Shown: one piece after another, positions 1 to 12,657 of the stretch
Position numbering within the stretch: position 1 is the first letter of the stretch
How the letters are laid out: every line of letters begins with the position of its first letter
Notes under the pieces: generated by a model
Databases searched by the model: none
Seen by the model: only the letters and a program-made list of their open reading frames with translations
What the model was told of the DNA's origin: nothing
NCBI GenBank assembly: GCA_907165135.1
Contig: OU015566.1
Location: 13,624,157 to 13,688,156 of the forward strand
DNA from: Oikopleura dioica
Taxonomy: Eukaryota > Chordata > Appendicularia > Copelata > Oikopleuridae
DNA length: 64,000 nucleotides
Reading direction: 5' to 3'
Position numbers and translations under genes: made by a program

Positions 1-733
1 GCCGTGGCCTTTTTTTCTCAGGTCGGAAAGAGAGCTGGACAGGCTCAAATGTCGGCCTCTATTTAGCCTTTTTGTCCTTAGCTAGCTGGCTTTTGGAAAC
101 GCAACTCGCGGCGCCTCAGCGGCGGTGGTGCTCACCATTCACCACCAATTGACAATTGTTGCACCATGTCATGAGAAAGAACGCGAGCAGATTTTATTAT
201 TAGGGGTGGTGCTAAGCCTGCCGACTGGCATTTAACTTGAATGGTACTTTTTTGGCTCTTTTATAAAACAGTTCAAAAGACCGGTTTCTTGAAAAGATTT
301 TAAGGGTGTCAACGAAATAATCAATTTTTGAAAGTTCCAAAAAGTTCTTTTTTGAAACCTAACGATTTTTTTCTTGAGAAAAAGTTCCATATTTTCTCGC
401 GGGTGTCAAAACTAAAAGCTCGAGTTTTAGTAACGACGCGTGCGTACAAACTAGTGCCCGATCGGCTGGTGTTTTTCAGGTAACGGGGGATCACTGGGGG
501 TGATGAATCCATTCAACAAAAATAACCACCCACTGCAGCTGAGCTTTTTAATAAAAATAATAATGGGTCGGGTCCTTGTGGGGAGTCATGGGAAAGAAAT
601 GCTAGAATCGATACTGTAGCTCTTTTAATTTGTTCAATTGTAGGTCAAAGGGACTGTCTGACAGACAAAAGGTTTGACATCAAAGAAATCAATCAAACTT
701 GAAAACTCTAGAATTCTCGAAAGTTGAAAGTTA

Positions 734-1097
<364 letters not shown>

Positions 1098-3272
1098 CGT
1101 TTTTTTTTGGAGTTTTTTTAGTTTTCTTCCTTGATTTCACTCGATTTTTTCAATATCTCTCAGACAAGTATCCTCTTTTTACGATCAAAGTTTTAAAAAA
1201 CAGGGATTGCTCCACTTTGGAATGAAATTCGATGTTTTGAGTAAAGCTAGAAGCTGGTGGCTTGAGCTCTGGGCTCACGATGCAGCCAGTCCTTGGCTCT
1301 TGCGTTCCGCTAGGCGGCGCGCTATTTTTAGTGCGACACGAGATCGCTCCCCGGCGCGCTGCGGGACTGAGTTTTTTTCTGGCTCCCGAGCGCCCCGGTA
1401 AAGGGTTTACTTTTCCTTAGTTTATTAATAAAATAGCTGTTTGATTAAAAAAATAGACATGACTTTGGACAAAGATCATTTTCTGGTTTAAAATCGACCG
1501 CCTGAACAAACAGAACAACTCGTCAGCAGGTGCGTTTCGTTTCTTTCTTTTAAATGATGTGTGTTGAGCTACTTCTTGAAATTTTTGAAACAGTAGCGAA
1601 GACTAACTTTTTACGAGGCCAAATGCCAACTCAGTTATTTCCACATTTGGGGCCAATTCGCGAAATTGCGCGTTCTTAGATCTTCAAATGGCGCAGGCAG
1701 ATTATTTGTTCCGCATTGATACTCTGTACTTTTGTATTTTGATTAAGGCCCTCCCTTGGAAACTAAAAAAAATAATTCATCAGAAAGGATAATCTAAAAT
1801 CAGGGCATAAAAGTCATCTTGAAATTTTAACCCCCTTCTGCGTGAAAACCATTTTACTGGAAACGCTCTTTTTAGCGAATATCGAAGCGAGACCCTTAAA
1901 TTTTCTGTTGATTTATAAGTTTTACATCAAATTTAAGGGTGTCTCGAAGATATCGTTGTTTGAAAAAGAGGCGATTTTATTGGGAAAATTTCGAATTCTG
2001 AGCTTTTCCAAAACCAAAAGCCCAAATTTCATCCCCTTTGATGTGTTCGATCTTGCATTAAACTTGGATTGAACGGTCAGGATCGGGTTAACCCGGCTGA
2101 GCGCAATCTTGGGTCGGTAATGGGTGTGTAACGTGGTGTGCCATTGGCGGAACTAAATGAATAAAACGCCACTTTGGTTCCATTTCAAAATCCCCTCATC
2201 CGATCTCCCAAGGCCAATCCAACTAACTAGGCACTGCTCTAGCCAGACTCGAAGACGTCACCCGAGATCACTCGCGAAAGCCGCGCAAATATACCGTGAA
2301 CAAATGTTATATAAAACTAAACAGCTTTAAGATAAAATTCAATCAAATCAAATGCAAAATTAACCCTTTTCTTCCAAGTCACCCGAAAAAATGGTCATTT
2401 TTACCTCCTCAAAATACGGTATAATGTTAATTTAAGGCTACTGCGTCTTTTTTTCTTACTTTTAACAATTTAGGACATTAGGGGTGAGGTTTTACGGACA
2501 ATTTAGGGAGAAAAATGATGGTTTTTTTCTCAAAAATGATGAAAAAAAAGGCCACACTGCCGCGCGAAAACAGAGATAATCCCTTTTCAAGTGCCTTGGT
2601 GGCGTATTTTAACCACTTGAGATTTTCCTCAACCCTTTTTCAGCCAATCATCGTTTCTCATTTCTTTCTTTCTTATGAAATTTAGTCGAGGAGACAGGGA
2701 AAAATTGTCCGGAATGAATTATTATTGGTGGATTTCACGGGCTAACTTGCCCGAGCTTCGGCCGTAATTTGGATGACATGACGTTCGTCACAATTTTACG
2801 CAGTCCAAGAATAATCAAACAGAAGACTTAAAACTCACGTAAAAGAAGTCTTCGCGGAATCTCGCGATTTTAGAAATTTTAGAAAATTTCTTCATTTTTT
2901 TCTTTAAATTTTTTGCAGCTCAAAAATAAGATTTTATTTAATAAATTTTTTTATTAAAATTAATCATTCGAATAATCGCAGCTGTCAGTTTTTCCTTGTT
3001 TAAAAAAGTGAAGGTTGTTTAGCGGGGATTTCCGGATTCGCCCTTCCCCCGTTGCCAGGAAGTGTAACGGTTACATCTGTGACCGAGAAAACTCAACCAA
3101 AACCATTTTCATTTTGCGCGAGACAGCTCTACAGACAGCGTGAAATTCAAAAGCCAGCATTTGTTGTTGATATTTTCCAAAATAGTGGACTTGCCACTTC
3201 CGGCTCAAAAAAGGAGTCGAAGGTGCAAGTTTAAAACAAAACTGTCACCCCAGCATTGATACAGTAGCTAAG
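1098..3272. other. Intergenic region upstream of the Pax3/7 start
   Basis: No supported gene in about 2.2 kb. The few open frames are short, lack splice-linked partners and are AT-rich. Because it abuts the Pax3/7 start codon it may hold regulatory DNA, but no specific motif is called. Confidence 0.4.
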
Positions 3273-3508
3273 CTCTATCCGAGGCCGAAGGCCGAGGGAG
3301 GGGGCGAAGCCCCCCTCAACATAAGAAATTGGCGGAACTCTCTTATTATCGCAGATACCTCCAGATAAGGGTCTCTCTATCTTATTTGGGGACTCTTTAC
3401 TGGAGGATCTCCCCAAATATCTTTCGATGAGGGGGGCCTCCGATCATGTGGGACCCTAGGAGGGGGGGGGGCTTCGCCCCCTCCCTCGGCCTTCGGCCTC
3501 GGATAGAG
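3273..3508. mobile_element. MITE with 43-bp GC-rich terminal inverted repeats
   Basis: Bases 3273-3315 (starting CTCTATCCGAGGCCGAAGG) are matched in inverse orientation by 3466-3508 (ending CCTTCGGCCTCGGATAGAG), a perfect 43-bp inverted repeat around a 150-bp core. The core has no coding potential. No clear target-site duplication is visible. The element is far more GC-rich than its surroundings. Confidence 0.75.
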
Positions 3509-4968
3509 TTGAGCCTTACAACATTACTGTAATTACTAATATATTATCCCTTCCTGCCCTCCTCAAAGACCTCTTGGTGTGATAACACGGTATATATCTA
3601 AGTCTGACTTTTATCAAATGAAAGTCCTCTCCCCCCGCGCTTTCCAGAGCTCCGACCTTTGTAGCGATATTTTCAATGAAAATTCAACTGTCGGCGATTT
3701 AATCCGAGACATTCACCACGTTATACAAGCCAAGCTCAGCCGATCGCCGCGGCGGATTAAAGCACCAAATTTACACAAAAAATGGTAAAGCAAAATATTA
3801 AGCGCCTTTTTCAGAAGATAGAAAAAAAGTTCTGTAAAAATACAAAATATAAAGTCAAAATCGAAAGAAAAGCAAGAAATCCTTGAAGAAAAAATACAAA
3901 AAAAAGCTCGAAGCTTAGAAAATCGCGCGAGGGATAAGTTACTCAAATGTTTATTGAAATGATTTCCGGCCAAGTCCGAAAATGCGATTTCCGTTTTTGC
4001 GCCTCCCGTGCCCATTGAAGGCGACTTCCTCTTTCTCGGGGCGGAAGGTCTTACACGGGGATCTTCTGGCTCTAGAATCGAAACTTCGAAAAATGTGGGT
4101 GCGTAAATTGGCGCAAATTGAATAACCCCACCGCGGTGGCAATTTTCGCAGCACGGAGGGATAATCAAAAGCCAAATAATCGGCAACTCTAGAATCAAAC
4201 TTAGAGAGCAAAGCATCTTTTAAAATAGAAAAAGTACAGTAATGAAGTCACATTGATGCAAGACTACAGTTATTCAGGCTTTTTTTCTTCATCGAATTTT
4301 TGACTACTGTATGAAACTGTATTTTAACTGCAACTCAACTGTAAATCGACTAGCTGTCATGATGAACTACTGCCAATACAGCTCCGATAGTTACAGTGTC
4401 GATTTCCTGCTCAGCTCGATTCGCTACTTCCGGACGATGTTCTCCCTGGAAACATCTGTTTTCGTACTAAAATTCAAGTACCAGTGTACTTCAGTGTTGC
4501 CCCCAGCTGAGAGTGCCTGTAGTAAACAGCATGGGTCCAATGGGAAGTCCATATGGCTCGTGTGCCCGGAGGCGAGTGTACTGCTAATTACCGTGTAAGG
4601 CTCTCTTTACAAGTTAATTAATCACGGATGAGCCGCGGAACTCGCCCCGGGGCAGATCAAAGCCGCCGACTTCTCTTTTTTTCGAGTCATATGCGCCGCT
4701 ACAGTAAAAATGACAGAACAAGGGATGGATAGCTACTTCGCCCGTTCGACTTTTTTTTCGCCTGAGCGGCATCTAAAGTAATTATACAGTAATTCAAACA
4801 GAAGCCCTTATGGTCGAAGAATGAGGCTCAATCAAACTGTCATGTTCTGAGACATTACAGTAACTTCCGAAATCGAAGAAAAACGATGATCGATGGTCGA
4901 AAATATCCGATTTTTTTTCAAGAAGAACGTCTTTTATTTACAATTTTTACAGTTAAAAAAATACAGTT
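3509..4968. other. Intergenic stretch without a supported gene
   Basis: Open frames on both strands overlap one another and show no domain, signal peptide or splice-consistent continuation. The short motif TACAGTAA/TTACTGTA recurs many times here, as it does across the whole window. Confidence 0.35.
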
Positions 4969-5310
4969 TCAAACCTCGACTTCAAAATCGCTCAAATTCA
5001 AAAGGGTTGAAAATCGCTTCGGCTTGAAATTCAACGTTCCAATGAGGGTATTGCCGTCGAGGTAGGGATTTCGAACTTCTCTTTCCGGCGAATACCAGAT
5101 GAACTGCTCCTCGGTTCTGCTTGAAAATGGCGATTTCTTTTCTTCGGTGAAATGGAAAAATTGATGATCGAAGAGCATGCTTTCCACGGGGATTTTCTTC
5201 AAGTCTTTTTGTTCTTTTTTGATGCTTCTGTAGAGGAAGACTGTTGCGAGAATGAAAAGGGCGACGAGGAAGCAGAGGACGAAGGTGAGGGATAAAAGAA
5301 GAGTGTTCAT
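4969..5310 (-). CDS. Small single-pass membrane protein, unrecognised
   Basis: Single-exon frame of 113 residues starting with ATG at 5310. The first 27 residues are strongly hydrophobic (LLLSLTFVLCFLVALFILAT, then VFLY) and are followed by basic residues, as in a signal-anchor. The rest is polar, with aromatic and acidic segments and no recognised domain. A TTTATT at about 4933 (AATAAA on the coding strand) lies just past the stop, which supports a real 3' end. No paralogue is seen in the window and no function is assigned. Confidence 0.6.
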   Translation of the reverse strand: MNTLLLSLTFVLCFLVALFILATVFLYRSIKKEQKDLKKIPVESMLFDHQFFHFTEEKKSPFSSRTEEQFIWYSPEREVRNPYLDGNTLIGTLNFKPKRFSTLLNLSDFEVEV

Positions 5311-5769
5311 GTTTTTTGCTTTTTTGTTGTATTGGTTGTTCGATTGGTTAATGGTTTCAGGAAGAAAGGGATGGGATTATATACCAGGAAGGAAGAGATT
5401 CTAGCGCCAGTAGCACCTGTAGGAGATTTGATGAAGACATCAGATGGATTGAGATTGTAATGGCGCTCAGAATGCCTGTAAATTGGCGACTACAGGTGCT
5501 CAACAACGACGTTGAAAAAGAAAAATGGGAAAGGAATTGAATATCAGAAAGTATATATTTCTGCAAATGGGAGACCACAAAAGGGTTTTTCATATATTTT
5601 GGCTATCTTTTTTTATGATTATTAAATTTGGCAGTTGTTCTGACTGTTTCCGTGGTGACGGAAGAGATACACTAATATTATAAATAATGTTTAGTAATTT
5701 TTGCAGCCCCAGACGGGGCACTTATCAAAAAACCCTTCAACACTCTGACAAGTACAGTGGCTACAGTAT

Positions 5770-6248
5770 TTATTTAAATACGAGACTCGAAATAGTATTT
5801 TCATCCCACTTTCTTCCTAAACACTGACTGACATTCTTCTGGGCTTCTTCCAAAGTCGATTCTTTCCAAAAGTCGAGGAGGAAAGGAGTCATGATCTTCG
5901 GCAATACAGTAAGATCTGGGATTTGAACATACAGGGATTCAAGGGGCAGGTTCAATTGATGATGAAAGGCGGTAAGGGTGGACTCGCAAATTTTCCGGAA
6001 GCCGTAAATTCGATCTGATTCGAAGTCCTTGTGCAGTGGGCCGCTTTCTTTTTGATTTTGCTAATCAATAAACAATTGGTAAAAAGATTGTCTCCTCGCA
6101 AAAACATGCCCTTATGAAAAGTAAAGAAATCTTCAGTGTACCACACCATGGCTGTCATTACTTTCGTTATTGCCTCTTCATGATCCTGTAATTTTGAGTC
6201 TTCAGCGAATTCTTGATAGAAATCTTTCAGATTTTCCAGCTTGCTCAT
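5770..6248 (-). CDS. Small unrecognised protein, two-exon model
   Basis: ATG at 6248. The proposed model is exon 1 6248-6162, then a GT-AG intron 6161-6061 (101 bp, acceptor GATTAG), then exon 2 6060-5770 ending in TAA. Both junctions are phase 0 and give 125 residues. Exon 2 (beginning QNQKESGPLHKDFESD, ending in TISSLVFK) is well supported because the two frames only join through this acceptor. The exon 1 donor is less certain: the frame stays open to about 6060, and other donors are possible. The protein is soluble-looking, without signal peptide or known domain. Confidence 0.5.
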
Positions 6249-6999
6249 TTCTCTAGAATTTTTCTTTTCATTTCAAAGTGCTAAGAACATACAGTAATCG
6301 CCTGTTTCTCTCCTGGCTCTCCATGTTTTTGGAAATTTGAAATTTTGAAAGCTAAAATTGAAGATCAATGAAGTGGGAAAAGCAAGTAGTCGCTCATGGA
6401 GAATTCGATTTTACAAGTTTCCCTTTTTACTATAACTGCAAATAAAGACGCTCTTTCCTACAGTTTTGTGAAAGCAATAGAGCAGTAGGATCGTGTCTTT
6501 TTGAAAAGCACAAGAAAAAAAAAGAAGAAGGAGCAAATTAAATTCGATTTTTTTGTGTTTCTAACACAAGAACGAGCAACCGCGACACGTCAACATTGCT
6601 TCTTGTTCAATTTCGCCCGATTCCGAAATTTGATTTTCGCGCTTGTCAACCGAGCTTGCATTCGCGCGTTTGTGATTTTAGCGAGGTGACTGGGCGACCT
6701 GTCCGCATCTACATAACACTTTTCCTTTTAAATCGAACCTTTCAAAAGGCGAATTTATTAATTTCTTCACCAAAATGGCCAAAAACGGCCCCCTGGACTT
6801 GAACAGGTTAAAATTGTTTTTCATTCCAAATCTCATCAAAAGAACTCCTCGAAGTTGTTGCTCAAGTGGTGCTTCAGGAAATTTAACAGTAGTAGTGGTG
6901 CATTCCTATTATTTATTTTCGACCTTATTTATTATTTTTTCTATTTTGTGAAGAGAGATTTTCGTATGCTGAATTGAAGCTGTGTAAAACGCGTAGAAA
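6249..6999. other. Intergenic spacer
   Basis: About 750 bp between divergent genes. Overlapping short plus-strand frames look like noise. It includes the promoter side of the Tie-like gene, but no motif can be named. Confidence 0.35.
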
Positions 7000-9900
7000 A
7001 TGGGATCGGCGCGATTATTTCTCATTTTCACGGCTCTGGCTGCGGCTTACCCAGATATAGCGATGGTGATAGTCACGGTGCCTCACACGTAACACACGTG
7101 ACACCAGCACCAAATGCACCTTGCTTTTATTATAGGTTAAGTTCAGATGAGAAGGCTCAGAAAATGTCTGACAGGCATTTTTTCACGAAATCCAAATTTT
7201 GAAATGAAATTTTCTGGTTTAAAAATTGTGAGCACTAAGAAAGAGACTCCCCTTATTGACAGGCCCGGTCACAAATCATTAACCCTAACCCTAGCTTTGA
7301 CCCGATTTTTGACCATTGAAAAGAGAAAATGGCGAAGTGATCATCAACTGCATTTCCGACTTCCCCGACAGTCCGGAAATGAACACTGCCCCTGGCCCCT
7401 TTTCAATCAAAGCCAACGCCGATGGAAATCTGGAAAACCAACTTGGAACTGAACTCGGCCCGGCGCAGATCTCCGCGTTTATCGGAGCCCAACCTGTTGG
7501 CGACAATAATCGTCTGGGAAAACAAATGAGGATGAATCGGGGAAACTGGCGCATTGGCGTTTTTGTCTGCTCGAATCCGACTTTAGGAACGAGCGCGACA
7601 AATCGAACACCTTTCACTTCATTAGCGCCGCTGAAAAAGGGCTCGATCGAGCGCGAAATAATAATTCGCATGATCGAAATTTCGAAATTTCGCCGCCCGT
7701 GAAATTTTTCACAAGGCAAGATGTGAATTGTAAAGTTGTAGTTTTCAATATCGGTGATGGATTAGTAATTGTAAGATCCTACTCAATTGAGCGCTAGAAA
7801 AAAGATCCGAGGGCAAAAGTGGAAGGAATTGTCATGTCGGAATCCGCTTCTTTGAGGCCCCTTAGATTTACGCCAAGGTAAAATAAACTCTTGAAATCAA
7901 GGAAGAAAACGTGTTCTTCAGACTCCGTCTTGGGGATCCCAGTGCGATTCTAGAGGTCGAGCTGACTGAAGAAAATTCAAATCGAGATCAAGAAAACATT
8001 CGCTGGGGCCACACAATCGTCTGCGATCCCCTTGATACTTCTCCAACAATGCAGCTTCTTTGCAACTTTCCGATTCCAGAGACGTTCAATCAGGAAGATA
8101 GCACTGGATTGACTCACACCATCGATGATGTCGGGACGAGAAGTGGCGGCCAGTGGATCACTTGGTTTGATGATGAGCGTATTAACGGTCCGATCGATCA
8201 AATTTGGGACGAAGCGATCATGGCACCAGTCGTGCAAAAATGCCCTGAGGGCACGTGGGGACTCCCCAACGGCGTGGACGGCAACGAACTCGCCCCAGGC
8301 AGCTGCGAAAACGAATGCCCTCCGTGTCGGAATGGCGGGGTCTGTAATGAAGATCTCGGAGAATGCGTCTGTCCCCCTGGCTTTACTGGAGAAACATGCG
8401 AAGAATTCTGCCCTCAGTTCAGATGGGGGCAGAACTGCGAGCTGTTTTGTGATCAAAATGCTTTCAACTTTTTCCCATGCCGAGGCAAAGTCTTTTGCTT
8501 GTTTCATCCTTATGGCTGCTCTTGTATGACTGGCTTTAGGGGACTCGACTGTCGAAGAGGTAAGGAAGTTTTAACCCGCTGATGCAATTTTCCAAAGGCT
8601 GTGGCGACGGAACCTTCGGTGCTGATTGCGCGCAAGAATGTCACTGTGCCGAGGGCGGTTGCAATTCTCAAACTGGCATTTGCAATCAAGGCAATTGCGC
8701 ACCTGGCTGGACTGGGCCAAACTGTCAGCAGCCATGCGAAGATGGATTCTACGGAGAGTTCTGCGCCGAGACTTGTGGATTTTGCGAAGGAGGGGAGCCA
8801 TGTGATAAAGAAACGGGAGAGTGTCAAGTTTGCGAGATTGGATTTCAAGCGCGTCTCTGTCAGGTTCGATTTTTCGTTCCGTCAAAATCGAGGTCATTTT
8901 CAGGACGAATGTGAGCTCAATTCCTGGGGCCTCCACTGCATCTACGAATGCCACTGCGATGGAGATATCCAGTGCGATCAGGCAACAGGCTCTTGCCCTG
9001 GAATCTGCGCTGCCGGCTGGTCCGGGCCAAGTTGCAATTCGACCTGTCCAGCTGGCCAATACGGAAACAATTGCCAAGAGTTCTGCGGCTTTTGCGAAAA
9101 CGACGAAGGCTGCAGGAATCAGTTTCTTTTCTCCCTTTTTGAAATCATGGAAGAGTACATAAATGAAAAACTGAAAAAGTCAAATTGACGGAGCTTGTGA
9201 AAGATGCGAAGTTGGATTCCAGCCGCCCCTGTGTGTCGAAGTTTGCGATTTCGGAAAATGGGGGGACCAATGTGAACAAGACTGCCACTGTGCTGTTGGA
9301 GAATGCGACCTGATTACTGGCATTTGTGACAGTAAACTGGGAGGAAATGAATATGGCTGTGCACCAGGATGGCTCGGAGAAAACTGCCAGGTACGTTGAT
9401 AGCTCTAGAAAAGACCATAAAATGAATTTTTTGATCGTAAGTTTATATTTTCTCAAAATATTAAGTTCAGTTTCTGCGATGGCAGAAATGATAATAGAGT
9501 TATTCCAATAAATAGGGCTTGATTGATTGCCCCAATTTTTGCCGCCCGAAAGCTGGGCTCATACCGTATTTTTACCAAATGGATACTTTGAGTTGTGTCC
9601 TAGTGGCATGTGCGTAGAAAAGACCATAATAGCCGTTTTTCGACCGCCAATAATTTTTTTCTAGCGATGGTTTTAATCAGTATCCGTGATGACGGAGGTT
9701 AACATATGCCGAGTTAGCATATAATGTGTGAAATATGCCGTTTTTCGTAATTTTTGTCGCCCGAAAGCCGGGCTCGTTTTTACTCAAAATAATTCTAGGA
9801 GCCGTGCCCTAGTGGCATGTGCGGGCATAACTGCGAAACTCACTGCGGTGCTTGTGCTTCTGGAACTTGCGAAACAACCGACTGCTCTTGCAACGGCCCA

Positions 9901-10821
9901 TGTGTTCCTTTATGGAGTGGGGAGTTCTGCGAGATCGGACGTCTCTGTCAACCGGGAGTGTCTCCTTGCGTCAACAATGCGACCTGCCGGCAAACTCCTG
10001 GGACGGAGATTCGAGAATGCATCTGCGTCTTTCCCTGGGAAGGCGAGTTCTGCAACCGGGGCGGATGCAAACTTCAGCCTTGCCAGAACTTTGGACGATG
10101 CCAGGATCTGGAAGAACTGGACGAATTCGGCAAGGATTACGAATGCATTTGCCCGATGAATTACAACGGCACAAACTGCGAATTTTACTCTGGCCCGGCG
10201 ATTGGAGTTACTCTTGGGATTATTTTCTCGATCTTTGTCACGCTCTTGGTGATGTCGACGATGACGACGATGATGCTGAGGAGGAGAAATCAAAATTATA
10301 TTTCGACCTCGATCGGTTTGGGCGAAAAAGGGGAGAGGAATGAGTTGTTTTTAGGAAACTCGCCAGAAGCGATGAAAAAAGGACGACCGCTGATGATTCC
10401 GAGAAATGATGGAATTTTGCTCAGGCTCGTTTTTACTGGAAAAATGCTGATCGTGTGACTTCTGTAAAAACGAACGTAAAGTGATCAAAAGAGCGGGATG
10501 CACGATCCTTACCGAAATTCGAATCGAGCATCGCGCTCTAGAATTCAACGATTACCGCCAATGTACGATGGAGATCCCGTGGAAGACTTCGAGTGGCATG
10601 ACAAAGGTTTTACGCGCGAAATTCAAAATGGTTCTTTGAGCGAAAAATTTAAGCAAAACGAGCTGCGGAAAAAATCGAAAACTCACGCGATCTTGGCGCC
10701 CAAAGAATTCGTCAAATCATTGAAAATGAGTTCAACACCTGATTTTTCTTTGAATAAAAAGCTGTTTGTATATAAAATAATCTGCCTATTTATTCATACA
10801 GCTCTGAACAAAGTCCATTGA
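7000..10821 (+). CDS. Tie-like EGF-repeat type I membrane protein lacking a kinase domain
   Basis: Exons: 7000-7088 (signal peptide MGSARLFLIFTALAAA), 7324 to about 7700, 7798-7877, 7922-8559, 8598-8863, 8904-9115, 9180-9390, 9799-10452 and 10492-10821. Phases agree from 7798 on; the join near 7700-7797 is unresolved. The N-terminal part is Ig-like or degenerate. EGF-type repeats follow. The block reading GECVCPPGFTGETCEEFC, then VFCLFHPYGCSCMTGFRGLDC, closely matches the Tie1/Tie2 EGF module. MEGF-like repeats with even cysteine spacing come next, then one transmembrane helix (IGVTLGIIFSIFVTLLVM) and a short basic tail. No tyrosine kinase exons follow before the convergent neighbour. One intron (9116-9179) is GA-AG. 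The final exon's reading end overlaps the last exon of the minus-strand dehydrogenase gene; AATAAA lies at about 10752. Likely a cell-surface receptor or adhesion protein; the ligand is unknown. Confidence 0.75.
9391..9798 (+). repeat. Intron holding a decayed copy of the following exon's 5' edge
   Basis: About 9525-9612 repeats, with changes, the sequence around the next acceptor (about 9745-9830): a GCCGCCCGAAAGC-type block followed by TAGTGGCATGTGCG. The second occurrence carries the working acceptor TTCTAG and the exon start EPCPSGMCGHNC. The first has lost the AG acceptor and frame. Confidence 0.55.
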
Positions 10822-12116
10822 AAGCTCATAAAGTTGATTCTTGATCAGATTCAAGTCTTTCGAGCCGCGGATTCGTATCCTTTTCGGCTTGTTGTCAGAG
10901 TAGTATTGACCTTGAACAATGTCTTTTGAGCAGATACAGTAAATGCTCGTTTGGCAGCCTGAAATATCGATGACTGATGATCAAAGCGGACTTTGAAATA
11001 CCTTGATAAGGAGTTTTGATGCAGGGTTTCCAGGAAAACGAAAGAGTTCTTACAAAACATAAATAGCACTTATTTTCAATTCCAGACTTCCATTTGTCAG
11101 CAAAACTTGTATTAACGACGCCTAAAAATACATATTTGCTTATTCAACCGAAAAAATAAATGCCCATCTGATGAATAGTTTGACTATAGTAATCCAGGTA
11201 CTAAAATTAAATCCCCAGCTTAGAAAATTGGTGTCTATTTTTTTACCTGGATGGACGGAGACAAAATTGATGTGGGGGTGATGCTCGGCCATTGATTTCA
11301 TGTGGAGGATGTTGGCGAGTTTTGATTCTGCGTAAGCACCAGAAATGTCGCTTCCGGTTCCGAGTTCTTTAGTCGCGATTTCTTCGGATGCGTATTTTTG
11401 CCAGAACTTTCCGGAGCCGTTCGCAAGTGTATGGGCCTGAAATCGCATTTCTCATGACCTGATTCAGATATATCCAGTAATACCTCGCTGGAAAGGGCGA
11501 CAACTCTAGCTGGTTCAGATTCTGAGCCAACAAGATGGTCCAAAAGAAGATGAAGGAGTAGGAAATGCGAGAAATGGTTGATAACTTGGACCGAAAAACG
11601 GAACTTGAGAATGAACCTTTGAATATCTTCGATAAAATCAAGGAAGAGAACTGAATTTTCAAGTCCGACCCTGAGTTGATTCCATAAAGCAATTCTGGTT
11701 TGTAATGCGCTAGGCCCGCGTTGAGCACTAGAATGTTGATTCTGAAGCCCCCTTTGATAAGATTTTTTGCTGCGTTCTTGACAGAATCAACATCGGAGAG
11801 GTCAAGTTTGACCAAGTCGATTTCACTGTCGTTCACTTCTTGTTCGATCATTTTCTTTGCTCTTTCCATTTTCTCCTGAAAATGACTGTAAATCAAAGTA
11901 AAGGTTGTTTTATGAGCGGCCTGGGAATGGAAAAAAGACCTGATTTCTAGATAGAAGAATCAAATGAGCGCCTCGATGAGCACATTCTAGCGCCGTAGCC
12001 AATCCGATTCCATCTGTAGCTCCTGTTATCGCTACAGTCTTTCCATCCAGGCGATTTTTACGTTTTCTATCATAATCTTCGATTGGCTTTTTATACAAAA
12101 AATACTCAACACTCAA
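10786..12116 (-). CDS. Short-chain dehydrogenase/reductase, retinol-dehydrogenase (RDH11-14) type
   Basis: Exons (minus): about 12116-11940, 11875 to about 11660 (small intron, ends unsure), about 11625-11484, 11436-11247, 11121-11002, 10958-10786. Motifs of a classical SDR are all present: cofactor loop [12 protein letters not shown], catalytic serine in VVALSSE, and YAESK (YxxxK). VHPG at a splice join continues into [10 protein letters not shown]. The C-terminal [14 protein letters not shown] and QYYSDNK are typical of the NADP(H)-dependent RDH11-14/WWOX group, which reduces or oxidises retinoids and other lipid carbonyls at the ER or mitochondria. The start codon is not resolved: the first readable exon opens without an ATG, so a short upstream exon is likely. 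The stop (10786-10788) lies within the last exon of the convergent Tie-like gene. Confidence 0.85.
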
Positions 12117-12657
12117 TTTATAAAAGAAAGCCGTTCATGAAGTGCAACAATTCATCGTATTTCCGGTCTAACTCAGTACTTTTTTCTGACTCTTTCTTTC
12201 TCTCGTAAAATCTCTGTTTACGTAATGACGCGTTCTTCCAAGTTGTGACTCTCGACTTCTAGAATCTGGACCCTCCGTTCTTGCGCAAACTCGTAAGGTC
12301 GTTGCCCTGGTGAACTTTTCTCTCGATTCTCCTACCAGAAATCAATGGCCGAAAAAAGACAGTTCTGAACTTTAAACGGAGAGAAAGTCAAGTTATCTTT
12401 CGTGATCAGTTCATCTTATTGCTAATAAAAAAGTTTATTCTTCTGAGTCTTTTTTATATTAGGAGGGCGGGAGAGGTTACGGCCTGAAATTACGACTTTA
12501 GCTTTCTGGCACCATCTTTATTTAGTTATAGTTACGCATCGCTTTTTTAATGATAAATCTTTCCTGTCCTCAAATAATTAACTAAAATTAAACATAAAAA
12601 TAGCCCGTTTTATTCATTTTAGTGCTTATTGCGAAAGGAAAACCCTTCGTTTTAGTA

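Noticed and set aside
280-330. CAAGAAACCGG on the minus strand looked like the next Pax exon (QETG).
   Set aside because: Only four residues match, the following residues do not resemble the paired domain and the phase of the upstream donor is not met.
1207-1401. Plus-strand frame just upstream of Pax3/7.
   Set aside because: Short, Arg/Ser/Ala-rich from a local GC-rich patch, without domain or splice sites.
3713-4216. A 167-residue minus-strand open frame with hydrophobic segments.
   Set aside because: AT-rich, overlaps another open frame on the same strand, and has no domain, splice-consistent partner or clear 3' end. Likely chance.
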